This document shows, piece after piece, positions 16,642 to 26,097 of a stretch of DNA of 64,000 nucleotides. The position numbers and the translations under genes are program-made. The notes under the pieces are model-generated. The model saw nothing but the letters and a program-made list of their open reading frames with translations, did no database searches and was not told the DNA's origin. This stretch comes from Qipengyuania pacifica (GTDB lineage Bacteria > Pseudomonadota > Alphaproteobacteria > Sphingomonadales > Sphingomonadaceae), in contig NZ_JAHWXO010000008.1 in assembly GCF_019857205.1 (NCBI RefSeq), positions 62,001 to 126,000 of the forward strand, in the 5' to 3' direction. Position 1 is the stretch's first letter. Every line of letters begins with the position of its first letter.

Positions 16642-17709
16642 ATGCAAATTCCAGCCGAGCGCCTCGACCAGATCACCCACCGCTTCGCCGAGCTCGAGGC
16701 GCGGATGGCGTCTGGCCAGCTCGAAGGCGATGACTTCGTCCAGGCGAGCCGCGATTATGCCGAACTCGAGCCGGTGGCCAAGGTCGCTGCCGAGGTTCAG
16801 GCGATGCGGGCGGAGCTTGTCGATCTGGAGGAAATGCTCGCCGATCCGGAAATGAAAGCGATGGCCGAAGAGGAAATCGCTGCGCTGAAGAAGCGCCTGC
16901 CCGAGGCAGAGCATTCGCTGGCCGTCGCCATGCTGCCGCGCGACAGCGCCGATGCCAAACCCGCCATGCTCGAAATCCGCGCGGGGACGGGCGGCGACGA
17001 GGCAGCGCTTTTCGCGGGCGATCTTTATCGCATGTACGAGCGTTTCGCGGCCGAGCAGGGCTGGAAGGTCGAGCCGGTCAGCATGAGCGCAAGCGAGGTC
17101 GGCGGTTTCAAGGAAATCGTTGCCAATGTCACCGGCACCGGTGTTTTCGCGAAATTGAAGTTCGAAAGCGGTGTGCACCGCGTGCAGCGCGTGCCCGAGA
17201 CCGAAAGCGGCGGGCGCATCCACACCTCTGCCGCGACCGTGGCCGTCCTGCCCGAGCCGGACGAGGTCGACGTGCAGATCGATCCGACCGACCTCAAGAT
17301 CGACACCTATCGGGCCAGCGGCGCGGGCGGGCAGCACGTCAACACCACCGACAGCGCGATCCGCATCACGCACTTGCCCACGAATACCGTCGTCACTTGT
17401 CAGGACGGCCGCAGCCAGCACAAGAACCGCGAAAAGGCGATGCAGGTGCTGCGTACCCGGCTTTACGATGCGCAGCGCGAGGCGACGCAAGGGGCCGAAG
17501 CGGAAGCGCGCAAGGCCATGGTAGGCAGCGGCGACCGTTCGGAGCGCATCCGCACCTACAATTATCCGCAGGGCCGGGTGACCGACCACCGGATCGGCCT
17601 GACTCTGCAGAAACTGCCGCAGATCATTGCCGGGCCGGGCCTTGGCGAACTGGTCGACGCACTGATCGCCGAGGATGAGGCAAAGCGGCTTGCCGCAATG
17701 GCCGAATAA
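16642..17709 (+). CDS. prfA: Peptide chain release factor 1
   Basis: 355 residues from the ATG at 16642; an in-frame TTG two codons earlier overlaps the hisS stop. RF1 reads UAA and UAG. Visible features are the N-terminal coiled-coil domain, the catalytic GGQ loop in [20 protein letters not shown] (about residues 228-247), which enters the peptidyl-transferase centre, and [17 protein letters not shown] towards the end. The recognition loop carries the PET tripeptide ([11 protein letters not shown]), as in RF1, rather than SPF as in RF2. The GGQ glutamine is the methylation target of PrmC, encoded by the next gene. Confidence 0.97.
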   Translation: MQIPAERLDQITHRFAELEARMASGQLEGDDFVQASRDYAELEPVAKVAAEVQAMRAELVDLEEMLADPEMKAMAEEEIAALKKRLPEAEHSLAVAMLPRDSADAKPAMLEIRAGTGGDEAALFAGDLYRMYERFAAEQGWKVEPVSMSASEVGGFKEIVANVTGTGVFAKLKFESGVHRVQRVPETESGGRIHTSAATVAVLPEPDEVDVQIDPTDLKIDTYRASGAGGQHVNTTDSAIRITHLPTNTVVTCQDGRSQHKNREKAMQVLRTRLYDAQREATQGAEAEARKAMVGSGDRSERIRTYNYPQGRVTDHRIGLTLQKLPQIIAGPGLGELVDALIAEDEAKRLAAMAE

Positions 17710-17730
17710 CGCCGTGGTCTGTGTGACCCG

Positions 17731-18573
17731 ATGGATGGCCGCATGACCATTGCCGACGCGATCCGCGCGGCAGCGGAGCGACTTTGCGCCACCAGCGATA
17801 CCGCCCGGCTCGATGCCGAACTGCTGATGGCGCATGTGCTGGGCGTGTCACGTTCCCAACTGCTGCTGTTGCGGATGCGTGACGAGGCTGCGCCGCATGC
17901 GCCCGGTTTCGATCGGCTGGTTGAACGACGCGCGGCTCACGAGCCTGTGGCGCATCTGCTGGGCGTACAGGAATTCTTCGGGCTCGAGTTCGCCGTGACC
18001 CCCGATACGCTGATCCCGCGCGGCGACAGCGAAACGATCGTCCAGGCAGCGCTCGATTATGCCCGGCACGATGCCCGCGTGCTCGATATGGGGACAGGGT
18101 CGGGCGCGCTGCTGCTGGCTTTCCTGCACGAGCGGCCCGATGCAAAGGGGGTGGGCATCGACGCCTCTGCTGCTGCTCTTGCCGTGGCCCGCGCCAATGG
18201 CCAGCGGCTGGGGCTGGCGAAGCGCGCGCAATTTGTACAAGCGAACTGGCTGGAGGCGGACTGGGAGCACGATCTGGGCCGTTTCGACCTGGTGCTGTGC
18301 AATCCCCCCTATGTCGAAAGCGATGCCGTCCTCGATCCCGACGTGCGCGAATTCGAACCGGCTACGGCGCTGTTTGCCGGGCCGGAAGGACTTGACGACT
18401 ATCGGGCCGTAGTTCCACAACTTGGCAAGCTGCTTGTGCCCGGCGGCGTCGCGATATTCGAAATCGGGGCAGGGCAGGCCGAAGCCGTCGGAGCTATCTC
18501 GAGCGAATCGGGCTTCGCCGTGGAGACGCGCCGCGACCTTGCCGATCGACCGCGCGCATTGATCCTGAGATAA
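17731..18573 (+). CDS. prmC: Release factor glutamine methyltransferase
   Basis: 280 residues. N5-glutamine methyltransferase that modifies the GGQ loop of RF1/RF2. The N-terminal helical domain (ARLDAELLMAHVLGVSRSQL) contacts the release factor; VTPDTLIPRGDSE precedes the SAM-binding motif VLDMGTGSGALLLAFLHE, and the diagnostic active-site NPPY is in LVLCNPPYVESDAV. The family usually has LIPRPETE; here it reads LIPRGDSE. Start: the ATG at 17731 is used, but the ATG at 17743 (MTIADAIRAA) fits the family equally well. It lies 21 bases after prfA and almost certainly belongs to the same operon. Confidence 0.95.
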   Translation: MDGRMTIADAIRAAAERLCATSDTARLDAELLMAHVLGVSRSQLLLLRMRDEAAPHAPGFDRLVERRAAHEPVAHLLGVQEFFGLEFAVTPDTLIPRGDSETIVQAALDYARHDARVLDMGTGSGALLLAFLHERPDAKGVGIDASAAALAVARANGQRLGLAKRAQFVQANWLEADWEHDLGRFDLVLCNPPYVESDAVLDPDVREFEPATALFAGPEGLDDYRAVVPQLGKLLVPGGVAIFEIGAGQAEAVGAISSESGFAVETRRDLADRPRALILR

Positions 18574-18814
18574 AAGACTTGGCAAAGGCGATTCGAACGC
18601 TTAACTCTGGCCCCAGGCCAGTGGTGCGCGGCTAACGCCTCCCCACCGGTTCCAGCTCCGACATTGCAGTTTTGGTGCGAGGCTCCGGCCCCGCATACCA
18701 TGCACAAACCGGGGCACGCGAACTGCGACAGGCGCAGGCGCGCAAGGGGTCACGCGGCCAGTTGTGGACCGGTTTTATGGTCTACGCCGCGCATTTAATG
18801 AGGACCAGCTACCC

Positions 18815-19576
18815 TTGAACAACAATCGCAATAATAACCGCCGTCGCGGACGCGGGAATAATCGCAATCAGGGCGGCGCCAATTCGGGCAACCGGATCGA
18901 CAGCCGCGCTCGCGGCAATGCCCCGCAACTGCTCGACAAGTACAAGAAGCTTGCCCAGGACGCCCAGCATAATGGCGACCGCGTGCAGGCCGAATATTAT
19001 CTGCAGTTCGCCGACCATTATTTCCGTGTCATCGCCGACAACAAGGCCCGTCAGGACGAAGCCAAGGCGAAACGCCACGACGAGCGCGGACACAACCAGT
19101 CAGACGATGACGACGATGATGACGACGGTGATGATCGCCGCAACAATCGGCGTCCGCGCGGTCGCCGCGACGATCAGGACGACGACAATCGCAAGCCGCG
19201 CGCTCGCCGCGACGATCGGGATGACGATGAAGACGAAGTGCGCCAGCCGCGCGCTCGCCGTTCCGAGAACGAAGACGACGGTGCTCGCAAGCCGCGCGGT
19301 CGCAAACCGCGCAACGACGATGGCGGTGATGACGAAAGCGAGTTCGAGCCTTCCGATAATCCGTTCACACGCCGCGACGAAGAGGGTGAAGCACCCAAGA
19401 AGCGTCGCGCACCGCGCAAGCCGAAGACGAGCGATAGCTCGGCGGGAAGCGATGGCGGTATCGATGCCACCGTGCTGCCGCCGTCGATCGGCGCGAACGA
19501 TTCCGATGAAAAACCTGCACCGCGCCGCCGTCGGCGCAAGCAGGAAGACGATAGCGAAGTAAGCGCTGTCGGTTGA
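18815..19576 (+). CDS. DUF4167 domain protein with acidic/basic low-complexity tail
   Basis: About 253 residues, starting at a TTG. The family normally opens with an asparagine/arginine-rich run (here NNNRNNNRRRGRGNNRNQGG), and GAGGA lies about 10 bases before the TTG. An in-frame extension to 18764 is possible but not family-like. Residues ~25-85 form the conserved DUF4167 helical segment (LLDKYKKLAQDAQHNGDRVQ, YYLQFADHYFRVI). The rest is disordered: an eight-aspartate run, then repeated RPRGRRDD / KPRARRDD / QPRARRSE blocks. The RG/RGG-like and basic blocks suggest nucleic-acid binding; the function is unknown. About 240 non-coding bases separate it from prmC, so it probably has its own promoter. 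Confidence 0.85.
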   Translation: MNNNRNNNRRRGRGNNRNQGGANSGNRIDSRARGNAPQLLDKYKKLAQDAQHNGDRVQAEYYLQFADHYFRVIADNKARQDEAKAKRHDERGHNQSDDDDDDDDGDDRRNNRRPRGRRDDQDDDNRKPRARRDDRDDDEDEVRQPRARRSENEDDGARKPRGRKPRNDDGGDDESEFEPSDNPFTRRDEEGEAPKKRRAPRKPKTSDSSAGSDGGIDATVLPPSIGANDSDEKPAPRRRRRKQEDDSEVSAVG

Positions 19577-19618
19577 TCGCGCTTGCAGTGCTGACCTGAC
19601 GATTTAAGGGTCAGGCCG

Positions 19619-21211
19619 ATGGAGAAAATCCCCGGCTTGGCCCGATCGCACCCGAATATTGCCGCGCTCTTGCTGGGCGCGGCATCCGCTTTCGGTTTCC
19701 AGCCCCTTCACCTGTGGCCGCTCGGCCTGGCGGCTATGGGGACTTTCGGCTGGCTGGCCTTTTATTCGCCAAGCTGGAAACGCGCGCTTCTGGCCGGATG
19801 GCTGTTCGGCGTCGCCCATTTCACCGTCACCGACAACTGGATTGCCACTGCCTTTACCTATCAGGCGGAAATGCCTGCGATCCTCGGTTGGGCTGCCGTT
19901 CCGCTGCTGGCGCTGTATCTCGCCGTGTGGCCCGCTTTTGCCACCTGCGCGGCCTGGCTGATCGCGCGCCGGGCAAACCTCCTCGCCTTTGCCCTAGCCT
20001 TCGGCGCCATGTGGATCGCAGCCGAATGGCTGCGTAGCTGGGTTTTCAGCGGTTACAGCTGGGGGCCGTTCTCCATGATGATGCTGGGCCCGTGGGATCG
20101 ACCGGGCTTTGCCGTCCTCCTGCCTTATGCCGGCAGTTATGCCCTGTCGGGGATAACGGTCGCCCTCGCCGTCGCACTTGTCTGGCTTGGGCAGGCGAAA
20201 CGGTTCGTCGGCATAGGGCTTGTCTGTTTCGTGGTTGCCATGGTCTATTTCCCGGCTGGGAAGGGCCGCGACGGGAGTTTGCCGCTGACGCTGGTGCAGC
20301 CCAATCTGCGACAGGACGAGATCGACGATGCTTCCAAGTTCGAGGAACAATTCCAGCGCATCGCCGGGCTGAGCCGTGCCGAAGGGCCGCAAAGCCGGCG
20401 CTTGGTACTGTGGCCGGAAAGCGGAATCCCCGACTACCTGCGCGATGGCTATCCGCAGCGGTACTACACCCAGATGACGGCGGCGGGCGATCCCGCCTTC
20501 GCCCGCGCACGCGTGGGGCAGGCCATCGGTCCGGACAGCCTGTTGCTGACCGGTGTCGTGGACCTCGAAATCGGAATGGTCGACGGGCGCGAAAAAGCGG
20601 TGGGGGCGTATAACACGGTCACCTCGGTCGATCCGCAGGGTCAATTGGGCGAGAGATACGCCAAGGCGCATCTGGTGCCGTACGGCGAATACCTGCCGAT
20701 GCGCAGCCTGCTCGAGCCACTGGGCCTTTCGCGGCTCGTTGCCGGGACAATCGATTTCATCCCGGGACCGGGCCCGCAGACCCAGGACCTGAGCGACTAT
20801 GGGCGCGCGGGCATGCAGATCTGCTACGAAATCGTGTTCTCCGGCGAAGTGGTGGATCGGGCCAACCGCCCCGATTATATCTTCAACCCGTCGAATGATG
20901 GTTGGTTCGGCCTCTGGGGGCCGCCACAGCACCTTGCGCAGGCGCGAATGCGTGCTGCGGAAGAAGGACTACCGGTGCTGCGATCCACTACGACCGGGAT
21001 CAGCGCCGTGATCGATGCTCGCGGCGTTGTGCGCGAGCATATCGGGCGCAATGTTGCAGGGCGAATCGATACGCTCGTACCTCCGCCGCATGCTGCCACG
21101 CCCTTCGCCCGACTTGGCCACTGGCTCACGCTGCTTTGGGGCGTCGCTCTGCTTGCGCTTTCACTGGTTGCCAGACGACGCATGGAAGGCTACCGCAGGA
21201 AAGACACATAA
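19619..21211 (+). CDS. lnt: Apolipoprotein N-acyltransferase
   Basis: 530 residues, inner membrane. It transfers the third acyl chain to the N-terminal cysteine of lipoproteins such as those encoded elsewhere in the window. About seven hydrophobic helices occupy the first ~210 residues and one closes the protein. Between them lies the nitrilase-fold periplasmic domain with the catalytic triad E (LVLWPESGIPDYL), K (RYAKAHLVPYGEYLP) and C (AGMQICYEIVFS). NPSNDGWFG and QHLAQARMRAAEEGLPVLRS complete the signature. AAGGG lies eight bases before the ATG. It is followed directly by metK; its stop codon lies inside the SahR-like operator. Confidence 0.96.
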   Translation: MEKIPGLARSHPNIAALLLGAASAFGFQPLHLWPLGLAAMGTFGWLAFYSPSWKRALLAGWLFGVAHFTVTDNWIATAFTYQAEMPAILGWAAVPLLALYLAVWPAFATCAAWLIARRANLLAFALAFGAMWIAAEWLRSWVFSGYSWGPFSMMMLGPWDRPGFAVLLPYAGSYALSGITVALAVALVWLGQAKRFVGIGLVCFVVAMVYFPAGKGRDGSLPLTLVQPNLRQDEIDDASKFEEQFQRIAGLSRAEGPQSRRLVLWPESGIPDYLRDGYPQRYYTQMTAAGDPAFARARVGQAIGPDSLLLTGVVDLEIGMVDGREKAVGAYNTVTSVDPQGQLGERYAKAHLVPYGEYLPMRSLLEPLGLSRLVAGTIDFIPGPGPQTQDLSDYGRAGMQICYEIVFSGEVVDRANRPDYIFNPSNDGWFGLWGPPQHLAQARMRAAEEGLPVLRSTTTGISAVIDARGVVREHIGRNVAGRIDTLVPPPHAATPFARLGHWLTLLWGVALLALSLVARRRMEGYRRKDT

Positions 21212-21225
21212 AGACTTCTTTATAT
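21206..21225. promoter_or_regulatory. SahR-like operator upstream of metK
   Basis: ATAAAGA, 2 bases, TCTTTAT: perfect 7-bp arms at 21208-21223, extended by matching outer A/T to a 20-bp near-palindrome. It closely resembles the ATATAAAGA...TCTTTATAT motif that I recall for SahR, the ArsR-family repressor of S-adenosylhomocysteine and methionine-cycle genes in proteobacteria. It lies 17 bases before the metK ATG and overlaps the lnt stop codon. Confidence 0.65.
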
Positions 21226-21241
21226 CAGGATTTCGATCTCT

Positions 21242-22480
21242 ATGCGCACCAGTTTCCTGTTCACATCCGAAAGCGTTTCGGAAGGGCACCCCGATAAGGT
21301 TTCGGATCAGATTTCCGACGCCATCGTCGATCTGATGCTGGCCAAGGATGCGGAAGCGCGCGTGGCTTGCGAAACCATGACGACCACCCAGCGTGTCATC
21401 CTGTCGGGCGAAATTCGCTGCGCGCCCATGTACGACGCCAAGAATTCCGACTGGGCCGTCAACGGGGGATGGGCACCCGGTGCGAAGGAAGAGATCGAGC
21501 GCGCTGTTCGCCAGACCGTGCGCGATATCGGCTATGAGCAGGACGGTTTTCACTGGAAGACGCTGACCTTCGAAAACCACCTTCACGGCCAGTCATCCGA
21601 GATCGCCCAAGGCGTGGATGCAAGCGGCAACAAGGACGAAGGTGCAGGCGATCAGGGCATCATGTTCGGATTCGCATGCGACGAGACGCCCGATCTCATG
21701 CCGGCGACCCTCGACTACAGCCACAAGATCCTCGAACAGCTGGCCGCTGACCGCAAGAGCCGCACTGCACCCTTCCTCGAGCCCGACGCCAAGAGCCAGG
21801 TTACGCTGCGCTATGAAAACGGCAAGCCGGTGGCCTGCACCGCAGTGGTCGTTTCGACCCAGCATGGCAAAGGCTATCATGAGGGCGAAAAGGAAGCCGA
21901 ACTCAAGTCCTATGTGAAAAAGGTTGTCGGCGATATCATGCCCGAAGGCTGGCTGACCGACGAAACCGAATGGCATATCAATCCCACCGGGGCGTTCGAA
22001 ATCGGCGGACCCGATGGTGATGCCGGCCTTACCGGCCGCAAGATCATCGTCGATACTTATGGTGGTGCGGCCCCGCATGGCGGCGGCGCCTTCAGCGGGA
22101 AGGACCCGACCAAGGTCGACCGTTCAGCCGCCTATATCACCCGCTATCTGGCGAAGAACATCGTGGCGGCCGGACTTGCCAAGCGCTGCACTATCCAGCT
22201 GTCCTATGCGATCGGAGTATCCAAGCCTCTCTCGCTGTATGTTGATACTCACGGCACCAGTGCCGATGGCGTCACCGATGAGGCACTCGAGGACGCGATC
22301 CGCGGGATCGAGAAACTGGGTGGTCTTACCCCGCGCGGTATCCGCATGCATCTCGGATTGAACAAGCCGATCTATCGCCAGAGCGCGGCCTATGGCCATT
22401 TCGGTCGTCAGGCCGATGGCGAGCACTTCCCTTGGGAGCGCACCGATCTGGTCGACGATCTGAAGGCTGCGCTAAACTAA
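21242..22480 (+). CDS. metK: S-adenosylmethionine synthetase
   Basis: 412 residues, cytoplasmic tetramer; makes SAM from methionine and ATP, the substrate for TrmB, PrmC and LuxI in this window. The N-terminus has [20 protein letters not shown] with the ATP-binding His and the metal Asp. [16 protein letters not shown] is the family signature 1, and [19 protein letters not shown] contains the phosphate-binding loop of signature 2. Lengths of about 405 are usual for alphaproteobacterial enzymes. It starts 30 bases after lnt behind the SahR-like palindrome; the leader is too short for a known SAM riboswitch. The gene ends 3 bases from the convergent CoA-transferase gene. Confidence 0.98.
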   Translation: MRTSFLFTSESVSEGHPDKVSDQISDAIVDLMLAKDAEARVACETMTTTQRVILSGEIRCAPMYDAKNSDWAVNGGWAPGAKEEIERAVRQTVRDIGYEQDGFHWKTLTFENHLHGQSSEIAQGVDASGNKDEGAGDQGIMFGFACDETPDLMPATLDYSHKILEQLAADRKSRTAPFLEPDAKSQVTLRYENGKPVACTAVVVSTQHGKGYHEGEKEAELKSYVKKVVGDIMPEGWLTDETEWHINPTGAFEIGGPDGDAGLTGRKIIVDTYGGAAPHGGGAFSGKDPTKVDRSAAYITRYLAKNIVAAGLAKRCTIQLSYAIGVSKPLSLYVDTHGTSADGVTDEALEDAIRGIEKLGGLTPRGIRMHLGLNKPIYRQSAAYGHFGRQADGEHFPWERTDLVDDLKAALN

Positions 22481-22483
22481 CGT

Positions 22484-23623
22484 TCAGCCGTGTTCTCCCT
22501 TGCGCGGGCTGGGGCGATCGAGTGCCAGCTCCGCATCGGAGAAAGTGAGCGGCGTGCGTACGCCGGGAATGCCATCGAGATCGAGACGCATGCCGCGGGC
22601 TTTCACCTGAGGGTCGTCGAACACGGCATCCACGGCGTTGACGCGGCCGGCCGGGATCCCAGCCGCCGCGCAACCGGCAAGCAATTCGTCCATCTGCCAC
22701 TTGGACGTTTCACCTGCGATAATCGCATCGAGCTCATCGCGATTGGCCAGGCGTCCCTCGTTGGTGGCGAAGCGTTCGTCGGTCAGCAGATCGTTGCGAC
22801 CGAGTAGGGTCAGGAGGCGGCGGAAAAGGCCGTCGTTGGCAGGTGCGAGCACAACCTTGCCATCGGCGACGGGGAATACGCCATAGGCGCTGACCTGTGC
22901 GTGCTCGTTACCCATTCGGGGTGGATTTTCGCCGGTAGTGAGAAAATGCATCGCCTGGCTGGCAAGCAAACCTACCGAACAGTCCAGCAGTGCCATGTCG
23001 ACATGCTGTCCGCGACCTGTCCGCGCGCGCATGGCGAGCGCGGCCTGAATGCCGATAACGGAGTACAGTCCGCAGGTGAGGTCCGATATGGAAATGCCCA
23101 TCTTCATCGGCTGTCCCAGCGGCTCACCCGTCAGGGCCATGAAACCGCTCATCGCCTGAATAACGAAATCGTAGCCTGCTTCGTGCGCACGCGGTCCCGT
23201 CTGCCCGAACCCCGTAATCGAGCAATAAACGAGCCGGGCGTTGACCTGGGCGAGGCGTTTATAGTCGAGGCCGAATTTCGTCAGTGTCCCGGTTTTGAAG
23301 TTTTCGAGCACTACGTCGGCTGAGGATGCCAGATCATGGATACGAGCCAGATCATCCTCGTCCCTGAAATCGGCGATAATCGAACGCTTCCCCCGATTGG
23401 CGGCGTGGTAATAGGCGGCTTCACGTTCCCCGTGGTCGCGCTCAATCCAGGGTGGGCCCCATTTGCGGGTCCCATCGCCATCGGGGCTTTCCACCTTGAT
23501 CACGTCGGCACCGAGGTCGGCGAGGATCTGGCCAGCCCACGGGCCTGCCAGGACGCGCGCAAGTTCGAGGACTTTCAGCCCGGCAAGGGGAGCGTTCGGA
23601 TTGCGAGGGGTATCGAGCCACAT
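22484..23623 (-). CDS. CaiB/BaiF-type (class III) CoA-transferase
   Basis: 379 residues from the ATG at 23621-23623 (MWLDTPRNPNAPLAG); the upstream open frame has no family character. Class III CoA-transferases move CoA between an acyl-CoA and a free acid. Visible features: LKVLELARVLAGPWAGQILADLGADVIKVE at residues ~15-45, HYNRGK-like HAANRGKRSI, the catalytic aspartate in DMALLDCSVGLLASQ, and the PVxR-like C-terminal segment. The donor and acceptor cannot be told from sequence. The next gene upstream on this strand, a nitronate monooxygenase, overlaps the open extension and lies 37 bases away, so the two are probably one operon. Confidence 0.9.
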   Translation of the reverse strand: MWLDTPRNPNAPLAGLKVLELARVLAGPWAGQILADLGADVIKVESPDGDGTRKWGPPWIERDHGEREAAYYHAANRGKRSIIADFRDEDDLARIHDLASSADVVLENFKTGTLTKFGLDYKRLAQVNARLVYCSITGFGQTGPRAHEAGYDFVIQAMSGFMALTGEPLGQPMKMGISISDLTCGLYSVIGIQAALAMRARTGRGQHVDMALLDCSVGLLASQAMHFLTTGENPPRMGNEHAQVSAYGVFPVADGKVVLAPANDGLFRRLLTLLGRNDLLTDERFATNEGRLANRDELDAIIAGETSKWQMDELLAGCAAAGIPAGRVNAVDAVFDDPQVKARGMRLDLDGIPGVRTPLTFSDAELALDRPSPRKGEHG

Positions 23624-23660
23624 GGCGTGCGGCTTGCGCGGCAGCTTCGCGCCGGTCAAG

Positions 23661-24800
23661 TCACTCCATGCCGACGGATGCGGCGAGGCTGCCGATGGCA
23701 TCGAGGAATTCTTCGCGGAAATCCTGAACCACCTGTCGGCTGGAACGAACCTGTTCGACCAACCCCACGCCCTGACCCACGAAATAACTTACCAGCTCGT
23801 TCGCACCCTTATTGCCCGACGCAGCCTCCCGTTCGATCCGGGCGAAAGCGGGTTCGGAGACCATCCCCATCAGCGGCATGGGGAGGGTTCCCGGACCGCC
23901 CGGCGCATCCCAGGCATCGTGCCATGCTGTCTTGAGTTGGCGAGCGGGCTTGCCAGTCCGGCTGCGCGAGCGGACCGTATCGCGACTGCGCGCTGCGACC
24001 ATCTTGGCGCGGAAAGCCTCGCTCGTCTCCGCTTCGGGTGTGGCGAGCCAGACCGATCCCGTCCATGCTCCCTGTGCACCCGCCGCCATCATTCCGGCCA
24101 TCTGACCCCCGGTCATGATGCCCCCGGCAGCGAGCACCGGGATATCATAACCGTGGTGGGCGAGTTCGCGCACGACCTCGGGGACGAGCACCAGCGTCGA
24201 TACTTCGCCGCAGTGGCCGCCCGCTTCCGTGCCCTGCGCAACGATGATGTCGACACCCGCTTCGGCCTGGCGGATCGCATGTTCCTTGGCCCCGACCAGC
24301 GCAGCTACCGGCACGCCGCACTGCTTGCCTTCCTTTATCATCGCGGGCGGGGCAATGCCCAATGCGTTGGCAATCAGCCGGATGGGATGTCGGAATGCGA
24401 CTTCCATCAGGGCAAGGCCGTTCTCGGAGGTGATACCCATGCGTTCGCGAAGGATCGGCATCTCGGCTTCGGGCGCAATTCCATATTGGCCGAGAACGGA
24501 ATTGACGAAGCCTTGATAGGCGGGATCGATAGCCGCAGCCCGGCTCTTGTTATCGGACAATTCGCTGACGCGAGGATCGATCACTTCGGGAACGAGAACA
24601 TCCACGCCGTAAGGTGCCCCGTCCACATGCGAATCGATCCAGGCAAGCTCTTGCTCGAGCTGCTCGGGACTGAAGCGCGTAGCGCCCAGCACCCCGAACC
24701 CGCCCGCCTTGCTGACGGCAGCCACAACGTCGCGACAGTGGCTGAAGGCGAAGAGTGGAAACTCCGCCCCGGTCAGTTCACATATGCGGTTCATCGGCAT
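23661..24800 (-). CDS. Nitronate monooxygenase / 2-nitropropane dioxygenase family flavoprotein
   Basis: 379 residues. Three ATGs lie in frame at 24806, 24800 and 24794. A perfect AGGAGG at 24809-24814 is only 2 bases from the first and 8 bases from the second, so 24800 is chosen. It is an FMN-binding TIM barrel: GGFGVLG near the N-terminus, the conserved GxEAGGHCG (TEAGGHCGEVS) with the catalytic-region His, and the phosphate-binding PVLAAGGIMTGGQMAGMMAAG. Such enzymes oxidise alkyl nitronates or act as enoyl-reductase-like oxidoreductases. The exact substrate is unclear. Probably in an operon with the CoA-transferase. Confidence 0.88.
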   Translation of the reverse strand: MPMNRICELTGAEFPLFAFSHCRDVVAAVSKAGGFGVLGATRFSPEQLEQELAWIDSHVDGAPYGVDVLVPEVIDPRVSELSDNKSRAAAIDPAYQGFVNSVLGQYGIAPEAEMPILRERMGITSENGLALMEVAFRHPIRLIANALGIAPPAMIKEGKQCGVPVAALVGAKEHAIRQAEAGVDIIVAQGTEAGGHCGEVSTLVLVPEVVRELAHHGYDIPVLAAGGIMTGGQMAGMMAAGAQGAWTGSVWLATPEAETSEAFRAKMVAARSRDTVRSRSRTGKPARQLKTAWHDAWDAPGGPGTLPMPLMGMVSEPAFARIEREAASGNKGANELVSYFVGQGVGLVEQVRSSRQVVQDFREEFLDAIGSLAASVGME

Positions 24801-24856
24801 GGGCATGTCCTCCTGGGAGACAGCCTATCCCGCGCACTCGGCTGTGCAAGCCGCCT

Positions 24857-25780
24857 TTACGGGCGGGTCATCGTAACCGGAGCGTCGCCGGGCGATGGCT
24901 TCCACCGGGTTTCAGGCGGAAATACCTCGTCAAGAGTACCCTTTTGCCAGGCCCCGTAAACGGGGTTCGGTACGAGAAACCAGCCATTGCCCCAAAGCTG
25001 TGCGTATTCGCCGCGCGCGACCATTGTCCGCCGCGCAGCAATCGCACTTTCATCCGCGTTGAATACGTCGGCAAAATCGCCGAGATTGTCGCCTGCCATG
25101 GCGATCACGCAGTAATTCTCGGCTATCTTCGCCCGGCGCCCATCCTTGCGGCTTCCCATATCGTCGTCGCCGCGCAGAAAGAGGGTTTGTCCGTGTACAG
25201 CCGGCCCGGTCCCCGCTGCTTCGATCGCTGCCACGGCACCAGCAGCGGTGTCCGAATCGCGGTTGGTATTGAAGATGACCGTAATTCCGGCTTCACGAAG
25301 GCGGCGCAGGCCGGTCACTGCACCAGGGACCGGTTGCGCGATCCCGGCGCCGTTATTGGCCCATTGTGCCCATTCGTCGGCATCGAACGGCTTACCCGTC
25401 AGTGCCTGCCAGTATTCATAGCCTGTATTAAGGAGCACCGTCTCATCGACGTCGAACACGGCTGCAAATGGTTTGGCAGTACCGTCGGCCTTGATGCAGG
25501 ACGGCGTTCCGATGCTGCCAGTGGTCCCGTTTGGCAGACCCATGGGAACCGATTGCGGAGCCTTTCGCTGGCGGACAACGGCGATCGAGTAATCGGCGAT
25601 CTGACGCCAGGTCTGGATAGACGCCGCTGCAGCTTCGCCCGAACCGTAGAGCCAGCGCATGGTGTCCGGCGCCGTTTTCACGTTCCCCGCCGTCGCGGAG
25701 CCAGCGACAGGGCCCGAATTCATGGTCGCGCAACCGGCTAGGGCCACTGCGCTGGCGGCGAGGGTCAAAATTTGTTTCAT
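24857..25780 (-). CDS. HAD-type acid phosphatase lipoprotein, e(P4)/class C family
   Basis: 307 residues. The N-terminus is a lipoprotein signal (MKQILTLAASAVALAGC) with lipobox LAGC, so the mature protein is acylated on C17 and sits in the envelope. Lnt, encoded at 19619-21211, would finish its acylation. The DDDD-superfamily motifs are readable: FAAVFDVDETVLLNTGYEYW (nucleophile Asp and acid/base Asp), VIFNTNRDSD (motif II) and MAGDNLGDFADVF (motif III, metal-binding acids). e(P4)-like enzymes dephosphorylate nucleotides and NMN outside the inner membrane. It is followed on the same strand by the nitronate monooxygenase gene, 56 bases away. The gene-free region upstream should hold its promoter. 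Confidence 0.92.
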   Translation of the reverse strand: MKQILTLAASAVALAGCATMNSGPVAGSATAGNVKTAPDTMRWLYGSGEAAAASIQTWRQIADYSIAVVRQRKAPQSVPMGLPNGTTGSIGTPSCIKADGTAKPFAAVFDVDETVLLNTGYEYWQALTGKPFDADEWAQWANNGAGIAQPVPGAVTGLRRLREAGITVIFNTNRDSDTAAGAVAAIEAAGTGPAVHGQTLFLRGDDDMGSRKDGRRAKIAENYCVIAMAGDNLGDFADVFNADESAIAARRTMVARGEYAQLWGNGWFLVPNPVYGAWQKGTLDEVFPPETRWKPSPGDAPVTMTRP

Positions 25781-26097
25781 TTAAAAGGTCCAGAACGATC
25801 AAGAGAATGCAGGTCGCGGGATTTGCCACAGCAAGCCATGGAAACGCAATCGACTGTATCAACGACCGGAAGTGGTTGACTATGTACGCGCCACAGGTCC
25901 TTGCGACCCAGAAACTCGCGTCGAAATCAACCTTGTGCCCCCTGAAAATTGATAACATTCTCAACACTACAATAATTGTGCAACGCAGCAGGAAGGCGCG
26001 CCGAAGCCGCTGACGCAAGTTAAGGGAAATCATTGCGTTAATGACGAGGCTGCGAAGTTTGTTGCGCATTATGCAATCAAAATTGTCCTTTTCGCAC
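25781..26097. other. Gene-free stretch upstream of the acid phosphatase gene
   Basis: 317 bases with no convincing coding frame on either strand and more A/T than the flanks. The part near 25780 should carry the leftward phosphatase promoter. A weak Fur-like palindrome (GAAAATTGATAACATTCTC, 25944-25962) was noted but matches the 19-bp Fur consensus poorly. Otherwise nothing stands out until the small-RNA promoter at 26098. Confidence 0.4.

Noticed and set aside
16333..17835. 500-codon minus-strand frame across hisS and prfA
   Set aside because: Antisense shadow of prfA.
18577..18660. TTCGAAT-like T-loop suggesting a tRNA on the minus strand
   Set aside because: No acceptor stem or anticodon arm pairs around it.
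19081..19380. Repeats within the DUF4167 gene as a CRISPR-like array
   Set aside because: They are codon-level repeats of Arg/Asp-rich peptide blocks, irregular in length, within one coding frame.
21212..21241. SAM riboswitch before metK
   Set aside because: Only 30 bases separate lnt and metK, too short for a known SAM riboswitch; the palindrome fits a protein operator better.
23463..24959. Plus-strand frame over the nitronate monooxygenase gene
   Set aside because: Antisense shadow; flavoprotein motifs are on the minus strand.
25944..25962. Fur-box-like palindrome
   Set aside because: Only about 12 of 19 positions match the consensus and it is not clearly placed relative to a promoter.
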